Part shown: positions 7,140 through 17,125 of the stretch, piece after piece
Layout of the letters: every line of letters begins with the position of its first letter
How positions within the stretch are numbered: the first letter of the stretch is position 1
From: Pseudomonas lactucae
Lineage (GTDB): Bacteria; Pseudomonadota; Gammaproteobacteria; Pseudomonadales; Pseudomonadaceae
Length of the DNA: 64,000 bases
Direction: 5' to 3'
NCBI RefSeq assembly: GCF_016937615.1
Contig: NZ_JAFHKI010000111.1
Location: 1 to 64,000, forward strand
The notes under the pieces: generated by a model
Seen by the model: only the letters and a program-made list of their open reading frames with translations
Told to the model about the DNA's origin: nothing
Database searches by the model: none
Translations under genes and position numbers: made by a program

Positions 7140-9790
7140 TCACGACTCGCGCTCCAGGCCAGGCTGTGTCGGCAATGGCAGGAACAAAGTGATACGAGTG
7201 CCGCGCCCTTCAATGCCGTCGGCCACGCTGATATGCCCACCGTGCGCGCCGACCATGCCCTGACAAATCGCCAGGCCCAGGCCGGTACCCTGCCCACCTC
7301 GATCACCGCGCGCAGCGGTGTAGAACATATCGAATATCTTCGCGCGCTCGTCTTCGGGGATCCCTGGCCCTTCATCGGCCACGGCGAAAAACAGCTGGTT
7401 ATCCAACACCCCCGCGCGCAATTGCAAACGGCCCAGAGGCGGCGAAAAGCGCGCGGCATTTTCCAGCACGTTGACCAGCGCTTGCTCGATCAACGCGGCA
7501 TGCACGTACAGCAACGGCAATTCGGACGGCACCTCGGTGCTCACCTGCAGCGGCGCCAGCACCGCGCGCAAACGGCCGAGGGCGCTGCCGACGATATCGC
7601 CGGGCGACACCCAGTCCCGCGCCAGCTTCAGCGCGCCGTGCCCCAGGCGGGTCATGTCCAGCAGGTTCTGGATATAGCGGTCGAGGCGCTCAGCCTCATC
7701 GCGGGTGCCTTCGAGCAACTCACGGCGATCCTCCAGAGGGATGGCCTCCCCCAGCGCCAGCAGGCTGTCGATGCTGCCGCGCATGGAGGTCAACGGCGTG
7801 CGCAAATCATGGGACACCGAAGCGAGCAAGGCGCTGCGCAATTGTTCGGTTTCACCATGCAGGCGCGCGGATTCCAGTTCCTGAGCCAGTTGAGCGCGAG
7901 CCAGGGCCTGGGCCAGCGGCTGACTCAAGGCCGTGAGCAAGCGCCGACGTTGGCCGCTCAGTTCCAGGCCGGGTTTGGCACTGACACCGAGCAAACCCAG
8001 CGGCCCCTCTTCACCCGAAAGCGGCCACCACCACCAACGTCCGAACGGCAAAGTACCGGTGCCCTTGCCGGCGGGTTGATCATGTTGCCACGCCCAATCG
8101 GCGGCGGCGCGTTCAGCTTCGGTGAGGGTCAGCGGGCCGCCGGTCTCGATCTTCCAGCTACCCTGGTCGTCGTGATTGACCAGGCACAGGTCCAGGTCGC
8201 TCCAGCCTTCCAGGTGATGGGCCGCCGCACTGACCACCGCCTGGCGATCAGTGGCCGCCGTGAGTTTGCGCGACAGGTCGAGCAACTCACTGGTTTCTTC
8301 CTGAGTATCGCGCAGCGCTTGCAACTGTCGGCGCTGGCGGGCAGCGAGGTTGCCGGTGAGCGCCGCCATCAGCAAGAAGAACAGCAGGGTCAGCACGTCT
8401 TCTTCGCGCTGGATGGCGAAGGAAAAATTCGGCGGGATAAACAGAAAGTCATAGGTCAGAAATGACAACGCCGCACAGGCCAGCGACGGCCCCAGGCTGC
8501 TGCGTACCGCCACCAGCAGCACGGCGGCGAGAAACACCAGCGAGATATTCGGCAGCGGCAACACGCTGGACACCGCCCAAGCCACGGCGGCAGCCATGAC
8601 GGTGGCGACCACCGCCAGGACGTAATCGAACCACACCAGGCCACGCACCTGCGGCAAGCGCGGCGGTGCCGGCGTGTCATCGCTGTCGAGCACGTTGATT
8701 TCCAGGCTTCGAGCATTGCGCAGCAAGCGCGACGCCAGCCCGCCACCCAACAGGCGGCGGTGCCAACGCATCCGCGACTGCCCCACCAATAACAGACTGG
8801 CGCGACGTTCGAGTGCGTGTTGAATCAGCGTCTTGGCCACCTCCCCTGCGCGCAGTAACACCACTTCGCCACCCAGGCGCTCAGCAAGTTGCTGGGCGTT
8901 TTGCAGACGCAGCCGCGATTGCTCATCCCGCGCACGGCCGTTATCGATATGCACCAGGCTCCACGGCAAGTGCCGACGCTGAGCCACGCGACTGGCATGC
9001 CGCACCAGGCGTTCGGCCTGCGCATCGCCATCCACGCCCACCAGCAAACGGCCGCGCACCGCCGGCGCGGCCTGGCCGAGTTGGCGATAACCCTGGGCCA
9101 AGTCGTCGTCGACATGTGCCGCGGCGGTCTGCATCGCCAGCTCGCGCAGGGCCATCAGGTTGGTCTGAGTGAAAAACGCATCGATGGCGGCGCGCGCCTG
9201 TTCCGGTACATACACCTTGCCGTCGCGCAGACGCTCCAACAGCTCGCGCGATGGCAGGTCGATCAGTAGCAGTTCGTCCGCCTCTTGCAGCACCCAATCG
9301 GGCAGGGTTTCACGCACCTGCACGCCGGTAATCCCACGTACCTGGTCGTTCAGGCTTTCCAGGTGCTGGACGTTGACCGTGGTGAACACGTTGATACCGG
9401 CGGCGAGCAGCTCCTGAATATCTTGCCAGCGCTTTTCATGGCGGCTGCCGGGGGCGTTGCTATGGGCCAGTTCGTCCACCAGCACCAGCTTGGGTTTGGC
9501 GGCGAGAAGACCGTCGAGGTCCATCTCTTCGAGCATCACACCGCGGTACTCGCTGCGCAGCAACGGTTGCTGCGGCAGGCCGCTGAGCAGGGCTTCGGTC
9601 TCGGCGCGGCCGTGGGTTTCGACCACGCCAGCGATCAACTTCACGCCCTGGCGCAGTTGAGTGTGGGCTGCCTGGAGCATGGCGTAGGTCTTGCCCACGC
9701 CGGGCGCGGCGCCGAGGAAGACTTTGAGCCGGCCACGGCCGTTGCGGGGTAACTCGGCTAACAGTGCGTCGCGCGGCCGGAGTCGCTCAT
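7140..9790 (-). pseudogene. kdpD: KdpD sensor kinase, frame broken at codon 7 by a 1-nt deletion
   Basis: The expected ATG is at 9790 (M-S-D-S-G-R), but a missing base at about 9770/9771 (GTCGGCGC reduced to GTCGCGC on the plus strand) sends the frame to a stop. Restoring it gives M-S-D-S-G-R-A-D-A-L-L and an 883-residue protein, the family length. Downstream the frame is intact. It contains the KdpD domain with Walker A GAAPGVGKT, a UspA-like domain, four membrane spans, a GAF-like region, the HisKA box SVSHDLRTPLTSMRGS and an HATPase domain with ADEGPGIPEDE and GLGLAICQG. Without repair, only a GTG inside Walker A (9698) could start the long frame, which would lose the ATP-binding regulatory motif. 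KdpD phosphorylates KdpE. It is either a sequencing error or a recent inactivation. Confidence 0.88.
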
Positions 9791-9843
9791 GCGTGGGGTT
9801 CCTTCAATTGTTCAGGCCCAGAGAAATCCAATGTAGGAGCGGA

Positions 9844-10389
9844 TCATAGTTTTTCCAGGGCCATGTTCAGTGCCAGTACATTCACCACCGGCGGGCCCAC
9901 CAACGGGCTTTCGATATGCTCATCCAACAGCCGCTGCAAGGTCGACACCGGTACATTCCGCGCCGCCGCCACCCGCGCCAGTTGATAGGCAATCGCCTCG
10001 GGTGGCAAGTGTGGATCAAGACCGCTGCCGGAGGTAGTCAGCGAAGCTAATGGCACCGGGCCCTGGCCGGGCACCTGCTGTTTATTCGCATCATCGAACA
10101 CGCGAGTGGCCAGCGCCGGATTGCTCGGACCGAGGTTGCTGGCGCTGCTGGAAACGGTGGCAAAGGCGCCGGCCGAAGGACGCGGGTGGAACCAGCTGTC
10201 ACCGGTAAAATCCTGGGCGATCAGGCTGGAGCCGCGCACCTTGCCGCTGGCATCGCGCACCAGGCTGCCATTGGCCTGATCAGGGAACGCAACCTGGGCG
10301 ACGCCGGTTACCACCAATGGGTAGGCAACGCCGGTGATCAGGGTCATGAGTACCAGCAGGCTCAGGGCCGGACGGATGATATTGGACAT
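9844..10389 (-). CDS. kdpC: KdpC, potassium-transporting ATPase subunit C
   Basis: This 181-residue protein has one N-terminal membrane helix (about residues 9-30), then the periplasmic domain. It carries the KdpC motifs GSLIAQDF, WFHPRPSA, SNLGPSNP, TTSGSGLDPHLPPEAI and ARNVPVSTLQRLLDEH. KdpC stabilises the KdpFABC complex and aids potassium binding. It lies between kdpB and kdpD with short gaps, as in the standard operon. Confidence 0.96.
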   Translation of the reverse strand: MSNIIRPALSLLVLMTLITGVAYPLVVTGVAQVAFPDQANGSLVRDASGKVRGSSLIAQDFTGDSWFHPRPSAGAFATVSSSASNLGPSNPALATRVFDDANKQQVPGQGPVPLASLTTSGSGLDPHLPPEAIAYQLARVAAARNVPVSTLQRLLDEHIESPLVGPPVVNVLALNMALEKL

Positions 10390-10413
10390 TTCAGACTCCT
10401 CGATTCAGTGGGT

Positions 10414-12477
10414 TCACACCAGGTGCAACGCAGTCAACAGCATGTCGATAGCCTTGATGCCCACGAACGGCACCAGCAGCCCACCCAAGCCGTAGATCAG
10501 CAGGTTGCGCCGCAGCAACGCCGCCGCGCTGGCCGCCTGCACCCGCACACCACGCAGTGCCAACGGAATCAACACCACAATGATCAGCGCGTTGAACACG
10601 ATGGCCGAGAGGATCGCGCTCTGCGGGCTCTGCAGATGCATCACGTTGAGCACGCCCAGCTGCGGGTAGATCGAGGCAAACAGCGCAGGCAGGATCGCGA
10701 AGTACTTGGCCACGTCGTTGGCGATGGAAAAGGTCGTGAGCGCACCGCGGGTCACCAGCAATTCCTTGCCGATCTGCACCACGTCCAACAGCTTGGTCGG
10801 GTCGCTGTCGAGGTCGACCATGTTGGCGGCTTCGCGGGCGGCCTGGGTGCCGTCGTTCATGGCCATGCCGACGTCTGCCTGGGCCAGCGCCGGAGCGTCG
10901 TTGGCGCCGTCGCCGCACATCGCCACCAGTCGACCGTCGTTCTGTTCATGGCGAATGCGTGCGAGTTTTTTCTCCGGAGTGGCTTCGGCCAGTACGTCGT
11001 CCACACCGGCTTCAGCGGCAATCGCGGCAGCGGTCAGTGGGTTATCGCCAGTGACCATCACCGTACGAATGCCCAGTTTGCGCAACTCGGCGAAGCGTTC
11101 ACGGATGCCGGGCTTGACCACATCCTTCAGATGAATCGCACCGAGCAATTTGCCATCGGCACATACCAGCAACGGGGTGCCGCCGCTTTGGGCGATCTTG
11201 TCGATTTCCCGCGACAGCGCCGGTTGCAGGTCACTGCGTGCCAGGCCGATAAATGCAAGCAACGAATCCACCGCGCCTTTGCGGAAGATACGCCCTTGGT
11301 AGTCGACACCGGACAAGCGGGTTTCGGCGCTGAACGGCACAGCGGTCAGCTCATCCAGGGACGGCTCGGCCTGGGGGTGCAAGGCGCGCAGGTATTCGAC
11401 AATGGATTTGCCTTCCGCCGTGTCGTCCGCCAGGGAGGCGAACAGTGCGCCTTCGGCCACCTCGCGACCGCTGACGCCAGGCGCCGCGACCACCGCCGCA
11501 CAGCGACGGTTACCAAAGGTGATGGTGCCGGTCTTGTCCAACAGCAATACATGCACGTCCCCCGCCGCTTCCACCGCGCGGCCGGACTTGGCGATCACAT
11601 TCAGGCGTACAAGACGGTCCATGCCGGCGATACCGATGGCCGAGAGCAAGCCGCCAATGGTCGTAGGAATCAGCGTCACCAGCAGTGCGACCAGGAACAC
11701 CAGCGGCAAGCTGCCATTGGCAAAGTGGGCGAACGGCTGCAGGGTCACCACCACCAGCAGGAAGATCAGGGTCAAGCCGATCAGCAGAATATCCAGTGCG
11801 ACTTCGTTGGGGGTTTTCTGGCGTTTGGCACCTTCCACCAACGCGATCATACGGTCCAGGGTCGACTCACCGGGGTTGGCGGTGATGCGGATCAGCAGCC
11901 AGTCCGAGACCAGCCGAGTGTTGCCGGTGACGGCAGAACGGTCGCCGCCGGACTCGCGAATTACTGGCGCGGACTCGCCGGTGATCGCCGCTTCGTTGAC
12001 CGCCGCGATGCCTTCGATGACCTCACCGTCACCGGGGATCATCTCCCCAGCGGCGACGCGCACCACATCGCCTTTGCGCAGGCTGGTGGCCGGCACGACC
12101 TTGAAACTGCCATCGGCCTCCTTGCGCCGAGCGCTGAGGCCTTCGCTACCGGCCTTGAGGCTATCGGCACGGGCCTTGCCACGTCCTTCGGCCAAGGCTT
12201 CGGCGAAGTTGGCAAACAGCACGGTGAACCACAGCCACACAGCGATCTGCACGGCAACAAACGTAGGTACGCTGGTGTCGGGCACGAAGCAGAGCACGGT
12301 GGTGAGGATCGCGGTCAGCTCGACCACCAGCATCACCGGCGAGCGTTGCAACTGGCGCGGGTCCAGCTTGACGAACGCCTGGACCAGCGCCGGGCGCCAC
12401 AGGGCGGAGATGGCGGTTTTGGCAGGCACCTGAGTGGTGATCGGGGCCGCGTTTTTTGCAGGCATATTCATGTTCAT
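10414..12477 (-). CDS. kdpB: KdpB, potassium-transporting P-type ATPase catalytic subunit
   Basis: This 687-residue P-type ATPase has the phosphorylation motif DKTGTITFG, with Asp at about residue 314. It also has TGESAPV in the actuator domain and the GDGANDAPALAQADVG hinge. About seven membrane spans fit the family. It hydrolyses ATP to drive potassium uptake through KdpA. KdpA ends 8 nt upstream of the start. A long open frame exists on the opposite strand but is a GC-driven shadow. Confidence 0.97.
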   Translation of the reverse strand: MNMNMPAKNAAPITTQVPAKTAISALWRPALVQAFVKLDPRQLQRSPVMLVVELTAILTTVLCFVPDTSVPTFVAVQIAVWLWFTVLFANFAEALAEGRGKARADSLKAGSEGLSARRKEADGSFKVVPATSLRKGDVVRVAAGEMIPGDGEVIEGIAAVNEAAITGESAPVIRESGGDRSAVTGNTRLVSDWLLIRITANPGESTLDRMIALVEGAKRQKTPNEVALDILLIGLTLIFLLVVVTLQPFAHFANGSLPLVFLVALLVTLIPTTIGGLLSAIGIAGMDRLVRLNVIAKSGRAVEAAGDVHVLLLDKTGTITFGNRRCAAVVAAPGVSGREVAEGALFASLADDTAEGKSIVEYLRALHPQAEPSLDELTAVPFSAETRLSGVDYQGRIFRKGAVDSLLAFIGLARSDLQPALSREIDKIAQSGGTPLLVCADGKLLGAIHLKDVVKPGIRERFAELRKLGIRTVMVTGDNPLTAAAIAAEAGVDDVLAEATPEKKLARIRHEQNDGRLVAMCGDGANDAPALAQADVGMAMNDGTQAAREAANMVDLDSDPTKLLDVVQIGKELLVTRGALTTFSIANDVAKYFAILPALFASIYPQLGVLNVMHLQSPQSAILSAIVFNALIIVVLIPLALRGVRVQAASAAALLRRNLLIYGLGGLLVPFVGIKAIDMLLTALHLV

Positions 12478-12485
12478 ATCCCTTC

Positions 12486-14180
12486 CTAGAAGCCCATACT
12501 CAGGTGTTCAGCGATAGGACCCAGTGCCAGCGTCGGCAGGAACGTCAGGCCGCCCACCAGCAAAATGGTCACGGTCAACAGGGTCACGAACAGCGGTCCG
12601 TGGGTGGGGAAGCTGTTCTGGCCAATCGGCGCGCTCTTTTTCATCGCCAGGCTGCCGGCCAGGGCCAGTACCGGGAGGATGTAGCCAAAGCGGCCGATCA
12701 ACATGCCCAGACCGAGCATCAGGTTGTGGAACGGCGTATTGGCGCTGAAGCCGGCGAACGCCGAGCCGTTGTTGGCGCTGGCGGAGGTGTAGGCATACAG
12801 CAACTGACTGAAACCATGTGGGCCAGGGTTGCTGATGGCGCTAGCCGGGCCGGGCAGGCTGGCGGCGATGGCACCGAGCACAAGCACGCCCACCGGCATC
12901 ACCAACAGGGTTACGACGAGCAATTGCACTTCCTTGGCCTGGAGTTTCTTGCCCAGGTATTCCGGGGTGCGACCGATCATCAGGCCGGCCAGGAACACCG
13001 CGATCAGCACGTTGAGCAGCATGCCGTACATACCGGCGCCGACGCCGCCGAAGATCACCTCGCCGACCATCATGTTGACCAGCGCCACCATGCCACTGAG
13101 CGGATTGAGGCTGTCTTGCATGCCGTTGACCGAACCGTTGGACGCCGCCGTGGTAGTCACCGACCACAGCACAGTGCCGGTGGTGCCGAAGCGCGCTTCC
13201 TTACCTTCCAGTGGCGCGGTTTGCTCCACGGCCGGGTTGTTCAGGGCAGGGTTAGGTTGGTACTCGGCCCACAGCGACGTCGCGCCGCCAATCAGGAACA
13301 GCGCGAGCATGCAGCCCAGAATGGCGCGGCTCTGGCGCAGGTCTTTGACGTAGTGGCCGAAGGTGAACACCAGGGCCACCGGGATCAGGATGATCGACGC
13401 CACTTCAAACAGATTGGACCAGGCGCTTGGGTCTTCAAACGGGTGCGCCGAGTTGACGCCAAAGAAGCCGCCACCGTTAGTGCCGAGTTGCTTGATCGCA
13501 ATCTGACTGGCCGCCGGGCCCAGCGGGATCACCTGATCCACGCCTTGCATCGTCACGGCATCGACGTAATTCGCGAAGGTTTGCGGTACACCCTGCCACA
13601 CCAGGAACAGTGCCAGCACCAGGCACAACGGCAACAGCCCGTAGAGCGTGGCGCGAGTCATATCGACCCAGAAGTTGCCCAGCGTCTGGGCGGATTTGCG
13701 ACCGATCCCACGGCATAACGCGACCAGGACGGCGAGGCCGGTGGCCGCACTGACGAAGTTCTGCACGGTCAGGCCGGCCATCTGGCTGAGGTAACTCAGG
13801 GACGCTTCGCCGCTGTAGTTCTGCCAGTTGGTGTTGGTCATGAAACTGACTGCGGTGTTGAAGGCCAGTGTCCATTCCTGGCCCGGCAATTTCTGTGGGT
13901 TCAGTGGGAGAGATCCCTGGAATATCAGGATCGCGAACAACAGCAAAAAGCCCGCGAGGTTAAACGCGAGCAAGGCCAGCATGTATTTCTGCCAGCTTTG
14001 TTCCTGCTGCGCGTCCACGCCGGACAGGCGATAACAGGCCCTTTCGACAGGCCCCAGCACCGGGCTCAGCCAGGTGCGCTGGCCTTCCATCACCTTGTAG
14101 TAGAACCGTCCCAGAAACGGCGCCGGCACCAGTACCACGGCAAAGAAGGCGATGATCAGCCAATAGTCGTAACTGTGCAT
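12486..14180 (-). CDS. kdpA: KdpA, potassium-binding and translocating subunit
   Basis: This 564-residue integral membrane protein has about ten spans. It carries potassium-channel-like selectivity segments with the KdpA signatures TNTNWQNYSGE, GTNGGGFFGVNSAHPFE and a further glycine motif in TSASANNGSAFAG. It belongs to the SKT superfamily and forms the ion pathway of the high-affinity Kdp pump in the inner membrane. It starts 10 nt after kdpF. Confidence 0.97.
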   Translation of the reverse strand: MHSYDYWLIIAFFAVVLVPAPFLGRFYYKVMEGQRTWLSPVLGPVERACYRLSGVDAQQEQSWQKYMLALLAFNLAGFLLLFAILIFQGSLPLNPQKLPGQEWTLAFNTAVSFMTNTNWQNYSGEASLSYLSQMAGLTVQNFVSAATGLAVLVALCRGIGRKSAQTLGNFWVDMTRATLYGLLPLCLVLALFLVWQGVPQTFANYVDAVTMQGVDQVIPLGPAASQIAIKQLGTNGGGFFGVNSAHPFEDPSAWSNLFEVASIILIPVALVFTFGHYVKDLRQSRAILGCMLALFLIGGATSLWAEYQPNPALNNPAVEQTAPLEGKEARFGTTGTVLWSVTTTAASNGSVNGMQDSLNPLSGMVALVNMMVGEVIFGGVGAGMYGMLLNVLIAVFLAGLMIGRTPEYLGKKLQAKEVQLLVVTLLVMPVGVLVLGAIAASLPGPASAISNPGPHGFSQLLYAYTSASANNGSAFAGFSANTPFHNLMLGLGMLIGRFGYILPVLALAGSLAMKKSAPIGQNSFPTHGPLFVTLLTVTILLVGGLTFLPTLALGPIAEHLSMGF

Positions 14181-14189
14181 AGCCCGCTC

Positions 14190-14279
14190 CTAGTTCCGAT
14201 CCGCGCGTAACAGCGCAACCAGCAGATAAATGAACAGCGCCACGGCCAATAGCAGTGACACCCCGTCCAGAACGCTCAT
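14190..14279 (-). CDS. kdpF: KdpF, small stabilising subunit
   Basis: This 29-residue peptide, MSVLDGVSLLLAVALFIYLL then VALLRADRN, is a single membrane helix, the usual size and form of KdpF. It starts at the ATG at 14279 with a GGAGAG ribosome site 6 nt upstream, directly before kdpA. KdpF stabilises the KdpABC complex like a structural lipid. It is easily missed because of its length. Confidence 0.92.
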   Translation of the reverse strand: MSVLDGVSLLLAVALFIYLLVALLRADRN

Positions 14280-14370
14280 GGAAGTCTCTCCGTTTAGCGG
14301 CGAGTGCCGCGTGTGGGGCAATTGTCCGCAGGAGTGGCGTAAAGGAACGAGAGCGAGGGGGTGGACGGGG

Positions 14371-14387
14371 CGTAAAGATGGCGTAAA
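14371..14387 (-). promoter_or_regulatory. Candidate KdpE operator (TTTACG-N5-TTTACG)
   Basis: On the minus strand, facing kdpF, two TTTACG hexamers are separated by exactly 5 nt (TTTACGCCATCTTTACG). This is the architecture of the E. coli KdpE site TTTATA-N5-TTTACA. A third TTTACG lies at 14338-14343, 33 bp (three helical turns) closer to kdpF. The site is about 95 bp upstream of the kdpF start. Assignment as operator is by analogy. Confidence 0.55.
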
Positions 14388-14394
14388 GAGTGGG

Positions 14395-14411
14395 TTTATA
14401 CGGGGTTTACA
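14395..14411 (+). promoter_or_regulatory. Second KdpE-box-like element (TTTATA-N5-TTTACA)
   Basis: TTTATACGGGGTTTACA matches both hexamers of the E. coli KdpE box with the same 5-nt spacing, but on the strand facing the permease gene. It sits 7 bp beyond the TTTACG pair, so the two could form an extended KdpE-binding region. The functional orientation is unknown. Confidence 0.45.
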
Positions 14412-14612
14412 CCGGGGTATTCGGCGTCTGGGCTTGCCCGCGATAGCACCGGCTCAATCACCGCCGCACTTATCTGGTGCAACACCGGGAAGTTTCAAAC
14501 GGCAAACCGTCCCCCAGACGACAGTTGCGCCGCTTTACGACAATGATTCTCAGGCTGGCATGCCCGCTGCAACACCTTGAATCATTCAAAACCGTTCAGG
14601 GAGCGCAGCACA

Positions 14613-15976
14613 ATGAACACACAACTCAAACCCACCTTGGGCACCCTGCACTTATGGGGCATTGCCGTCGGCCTGGTGATCTCCGGGGAATACTTCGGCT
14701 GGAGCTATGGCTGGGGCGTCGCCGGGACCTTGGGCTTTCTGGTGACCTCGTTGATGGTCGCTGCGATGTACACCTGCTTTATCTTCAGCTTCACCGAACT
14801 GACCACCGCAATTCCCCATGCCGGCGGCCCCTTTGCCTACAGCCGCCGCGCCTTTGGTGAAAAAGGCGGCTTGATTGCCGGGTTGGCCACCCTGATCGAA
14901 TTCGTCTTCGCCCCGCCCGCCATCGCCCTGGCCATCGGTGCTTACCTGAATGTGCAGTTTCCGGCACTGGACCCGAAACACGCGGCCGTCGGCGCCTATA
15001 TCGTGTTCATGGGCCTGAACATCCTCGGCGTAAAACTCGCCGCCACCTTCGAACTGGTGGTGTGTGTGCTCGCCGTGGCCGAACTACTGGTATTCATGGG
15101 CGTGGTCGCCCCGGCCTTTAGCTTCAGCAACTTCGCCCTGAATGGCTGGGCCGGCTCCGACACTTTTAGCGCCCCAGCGATCGCCGGTATGTTTGCCGCA
15201 ATTCCGTTTGCCATCTGGTTCTTCCTCGCCATCGAAGGCGCGGCCATGGCGCCGAAGAAGCGAAAGATCCCAAGCGCACCATTCCAAAGGCCTACATCAG
15301 CGGCATCCTCACCTTGGTGATCCTGGCCATGGGCGTGATGTTCTTCGCTGGCGGCGTGGGCGACTGGCGCACCCTGTCAAACATCAACGACCCATTGCCA
15401 CAGGCGATGAAAACCGTGGTGGGCGACAGCTCCGGCTGGTTGCACATGCTGGTGTGGATCGGCCTGTTCGGCCTGGTGGCGAGTTTCCACGGCATCATCC
15501 TCGGCTACTCGCGGCAGTTCTTCGCCCTGGCCCGTGCCGGTTACCTGCCGTCTTTCCTCGCCAAACTGTCGCGTTTCCAGACACCCCATCGCGCCATCAT
15601 CGCCGGTGGCGTGGTCGGTATCGCCGCCATCTACAGCGACGGCCTGATCAACCTGGGCGGCATGACGCTGACGGCGGCGATGATCACCATGGCGGTATTT
15701 GGCGCCATCGTCATGTACATCATGAGCATGCTCAGCCTGTTCAAACTGCGTAAAACCGAGCCCCTGCTGGAACGCACCTTCCGCGCGCCGGGCTACCCGA
15801 TCGTACCGGGCATTGCCCTGGTGCTGGCAGTGGTGTGCCTGGTGGCCATGGCCTGGTTCAACACACTGATCGGGTTGATTTTCCTCGGTTTCATGGTGGT
15901 AGGTTTCATCTATTTCCAGATGACCGCCCAGGACCGTGCCGATGCCCCGGCAGATGCAATGTTGACCGGGCTCTAA
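14613..15976 (+). pseudogene. eat: Ethanolamine permease (APC family), frame broken by a 1-nt deletion
   Basis: This is an amino acid/polyamine-type transporter with about 12 membrane spans. The N-terminal GIAVGLVISGEYFGWSYGWG and FTELTTAIPHAGGPFAYSRR are typical of Eat. The frame breaks at about 15249-15253, where GCCATGGCGCCGAAG should read GCCATGGCGGCCGAAG. After repair it reads EGAAMAAEEAKDPKRTIPKAY and runs to 15976, giving 454 residues. The start is placed at the ATG at 14613 rather than 14577 because homologues begin near MNTQLKPTL and a GGGAGCG lies upstream. No eutBC genes are adjacent. Confidence 0.85.
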
Positions 15977-16087
15977 GATTTGCGAGGCAGAACGGGCCTA
16001 CACTGAACTACTCAGAAAGCCCGTTACTCAAAGCAGTCATTACCGTGGGAAAAACCTCCCACGGCAATCTGCCTCAAGGAGAGCCTT

Positions 16088-16255
16088 ATGCCGTGGTACG
16101 CGTGGTTGATTATGGTAGTAGCGATCGGGTCGATCGTCGGTGGGCTGATGATGCTGCGTGACAGCGCCAACAAGGTGGAACTCACCGACGAAGAACGCAA
16201 ACGCGTGGCCGAGCGCAACGCCCAGGCGGATGCCAAGGATGCGCAGGATCGCTAG
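16088..16255 (+). CDS. Small DUF2897-family membrane protein
   Basis: This 55-residue protein has one N-terminal membrane helix (YAWLIMVVAIGSIVGGLMML) followed by a charged tail rich in Glu, Arg, Lys and Ala. Composition and length match the DUF2897 proteins of Pseudomonas, which have no known function. An AAGGAG ribosome site (16077-16082) lies 5 nt before the ATG. It stands alone between the permease and the convergent DUF1989 gene. Confidence 0.75.
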   Translation: MPWYAWLIMVVAIGSIVGGLMMLRDSANKVELTDEERKRVAERNAQADAKDAQDR

Positions 16256-16261
16256 GGTTTC

Positions 16262-17110
16262 TTACTCCCAGTCCGCCTTGGCAATATGCAACCCGTGCTG
16301 CCCCTTGTAGGCAGCACGCTCCGGCTGGCTCCAGCCGCTCAATAGCTCTTCCTCCAGTTTATAAATCTCAACCCCCAGCGGACGGCAGACTGTGAGCGGG
16401 TCCTGCGCATCCGGCCCCCACATCGGCAGCGACAAATCCCCGCCTGGGCATGTCGACAGCGCGCACAGCAAATCAATTTCGGCAAAGAACTCCAGGTAAT
16501 CGCCCTTCTGTGCCGGGCACGCCTTCATGAAATACATGTCGTCATGATTCAGGCCGGTGCATTGAAAAATATTCAGCACGTCATGCACATCGAATTCCGT
16601 CAGGCCGTGGGGCAACACCGCACGCGTCAGGTTCGAGTGGCAATGGTGATGAAAGTCCTCACCGGTCAGCATGCGGTTCACATACGGATCGCAACGCGTG
16701 CCAAGCAAATCGTGCAGGCGCCCGCCGTGTTCATCGATACCGTAGCTGGCCAGGCTGTCATCGGTAATGGTGACCAAAGGCCGCAGAAACGGCAGGTTCG
16801 ACCACAGCCGGTCGTGGGTGCTGACATGCGCGCCCTGCAACTGACGGGTGCGCGCCGCCCATAGGCGTTCACGCGGGTCATTGGCGTTCCACACGTTAAA
16901 GTCCCCCACCTGCGGTCCCACCGGCGTGGTCACACGAAATACATGCCCAGCCGGTACCTTCCAAGCCCTGCCCGTACGAATGGGCACTTCGAACTGCTCA
17001 ATCAGCGTGCGTTGATCCGCTCGATCACGAATGCGCTCATAAAACGCCGTGTCAACCTGCAGCGCCGAACCTTTACTGACCTGATAAGCGGCCGGATAGT
17101 CTTTGTACAT
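16262..17110 (-). CDS. DUF1989 / urea carboxylase-associated family protein
   Basis: This 282-residue protein has the DUF1989 signatures RAWKVPAGHVFRVTTPVGPQVGDFN, DDMYFMKACPAQKGDYLEFFAEID and LSTCPGGD. Cys and His clusters (HHHCHSN at about residues 155-161) suggest a metal site. Relatives lie near urea carboxylase or amino-acid degradation genes; none is here. It lies 15 nt downstream of the GntR regulator gene on the same strand, so the two are probably co-transcribed. Confidence 0.8.
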   Translation of the reverse strand: MYKDYPAAYQVSKGSALQVDTAFYERIRDRADQRTLIEQFEVPIRTGRAWKVPAGHVFRVTTPVGPQVGDFNVWNANDPRERLWAARTRQLQGAHVSTHDRLWSNLPFLRPLVTITDDSLASYGIDEHGGRLHDLLGTRCDPYVNRMLTGEDFHHHCHSNLTRAVLPHGLTEFDVHDVLNIFQCTGLNHDDMYFMKACPAQKGDYLEFFAEIDLLCALSTCPGGDLSLPMWGPDAQDPLTVCRPLGVEIYKLEEELLSGWSQPERAAYKGQHGLHIAKADWE

Positions 17111-17125
17111 GGTGCAGATCCTCGA

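Larger units (their letters stand above)
14280..14612. promoter_or_regulatory. Divergent intergenic region between kdpFABCDE and the ethanolamine permease gene
   Basis: These 333 bp contain no gene. The kdp-proximal half carries three CGTAAA hexamers and a TTTATA-N5-TTTACA element (annotated separately). The other half has a degenerate REP-like GGGCTTGCCCGCGATAG at about 14428-14444. A GGGAGCG ribosome site precedes the permease start. Confidence 0.5.

Noticed and set aside
7038..8465. 475-codon frame opposite kdpD
   Set aside because: Gln/Arg-rich shadow; kdpD has all expected kinase motifs.
10186..12489. 767-codon frame opposite kdpB
   Set aside because: Shadow of a certain P-type ATPase gene; low-complexity Gln/His/Arg-rich translation.
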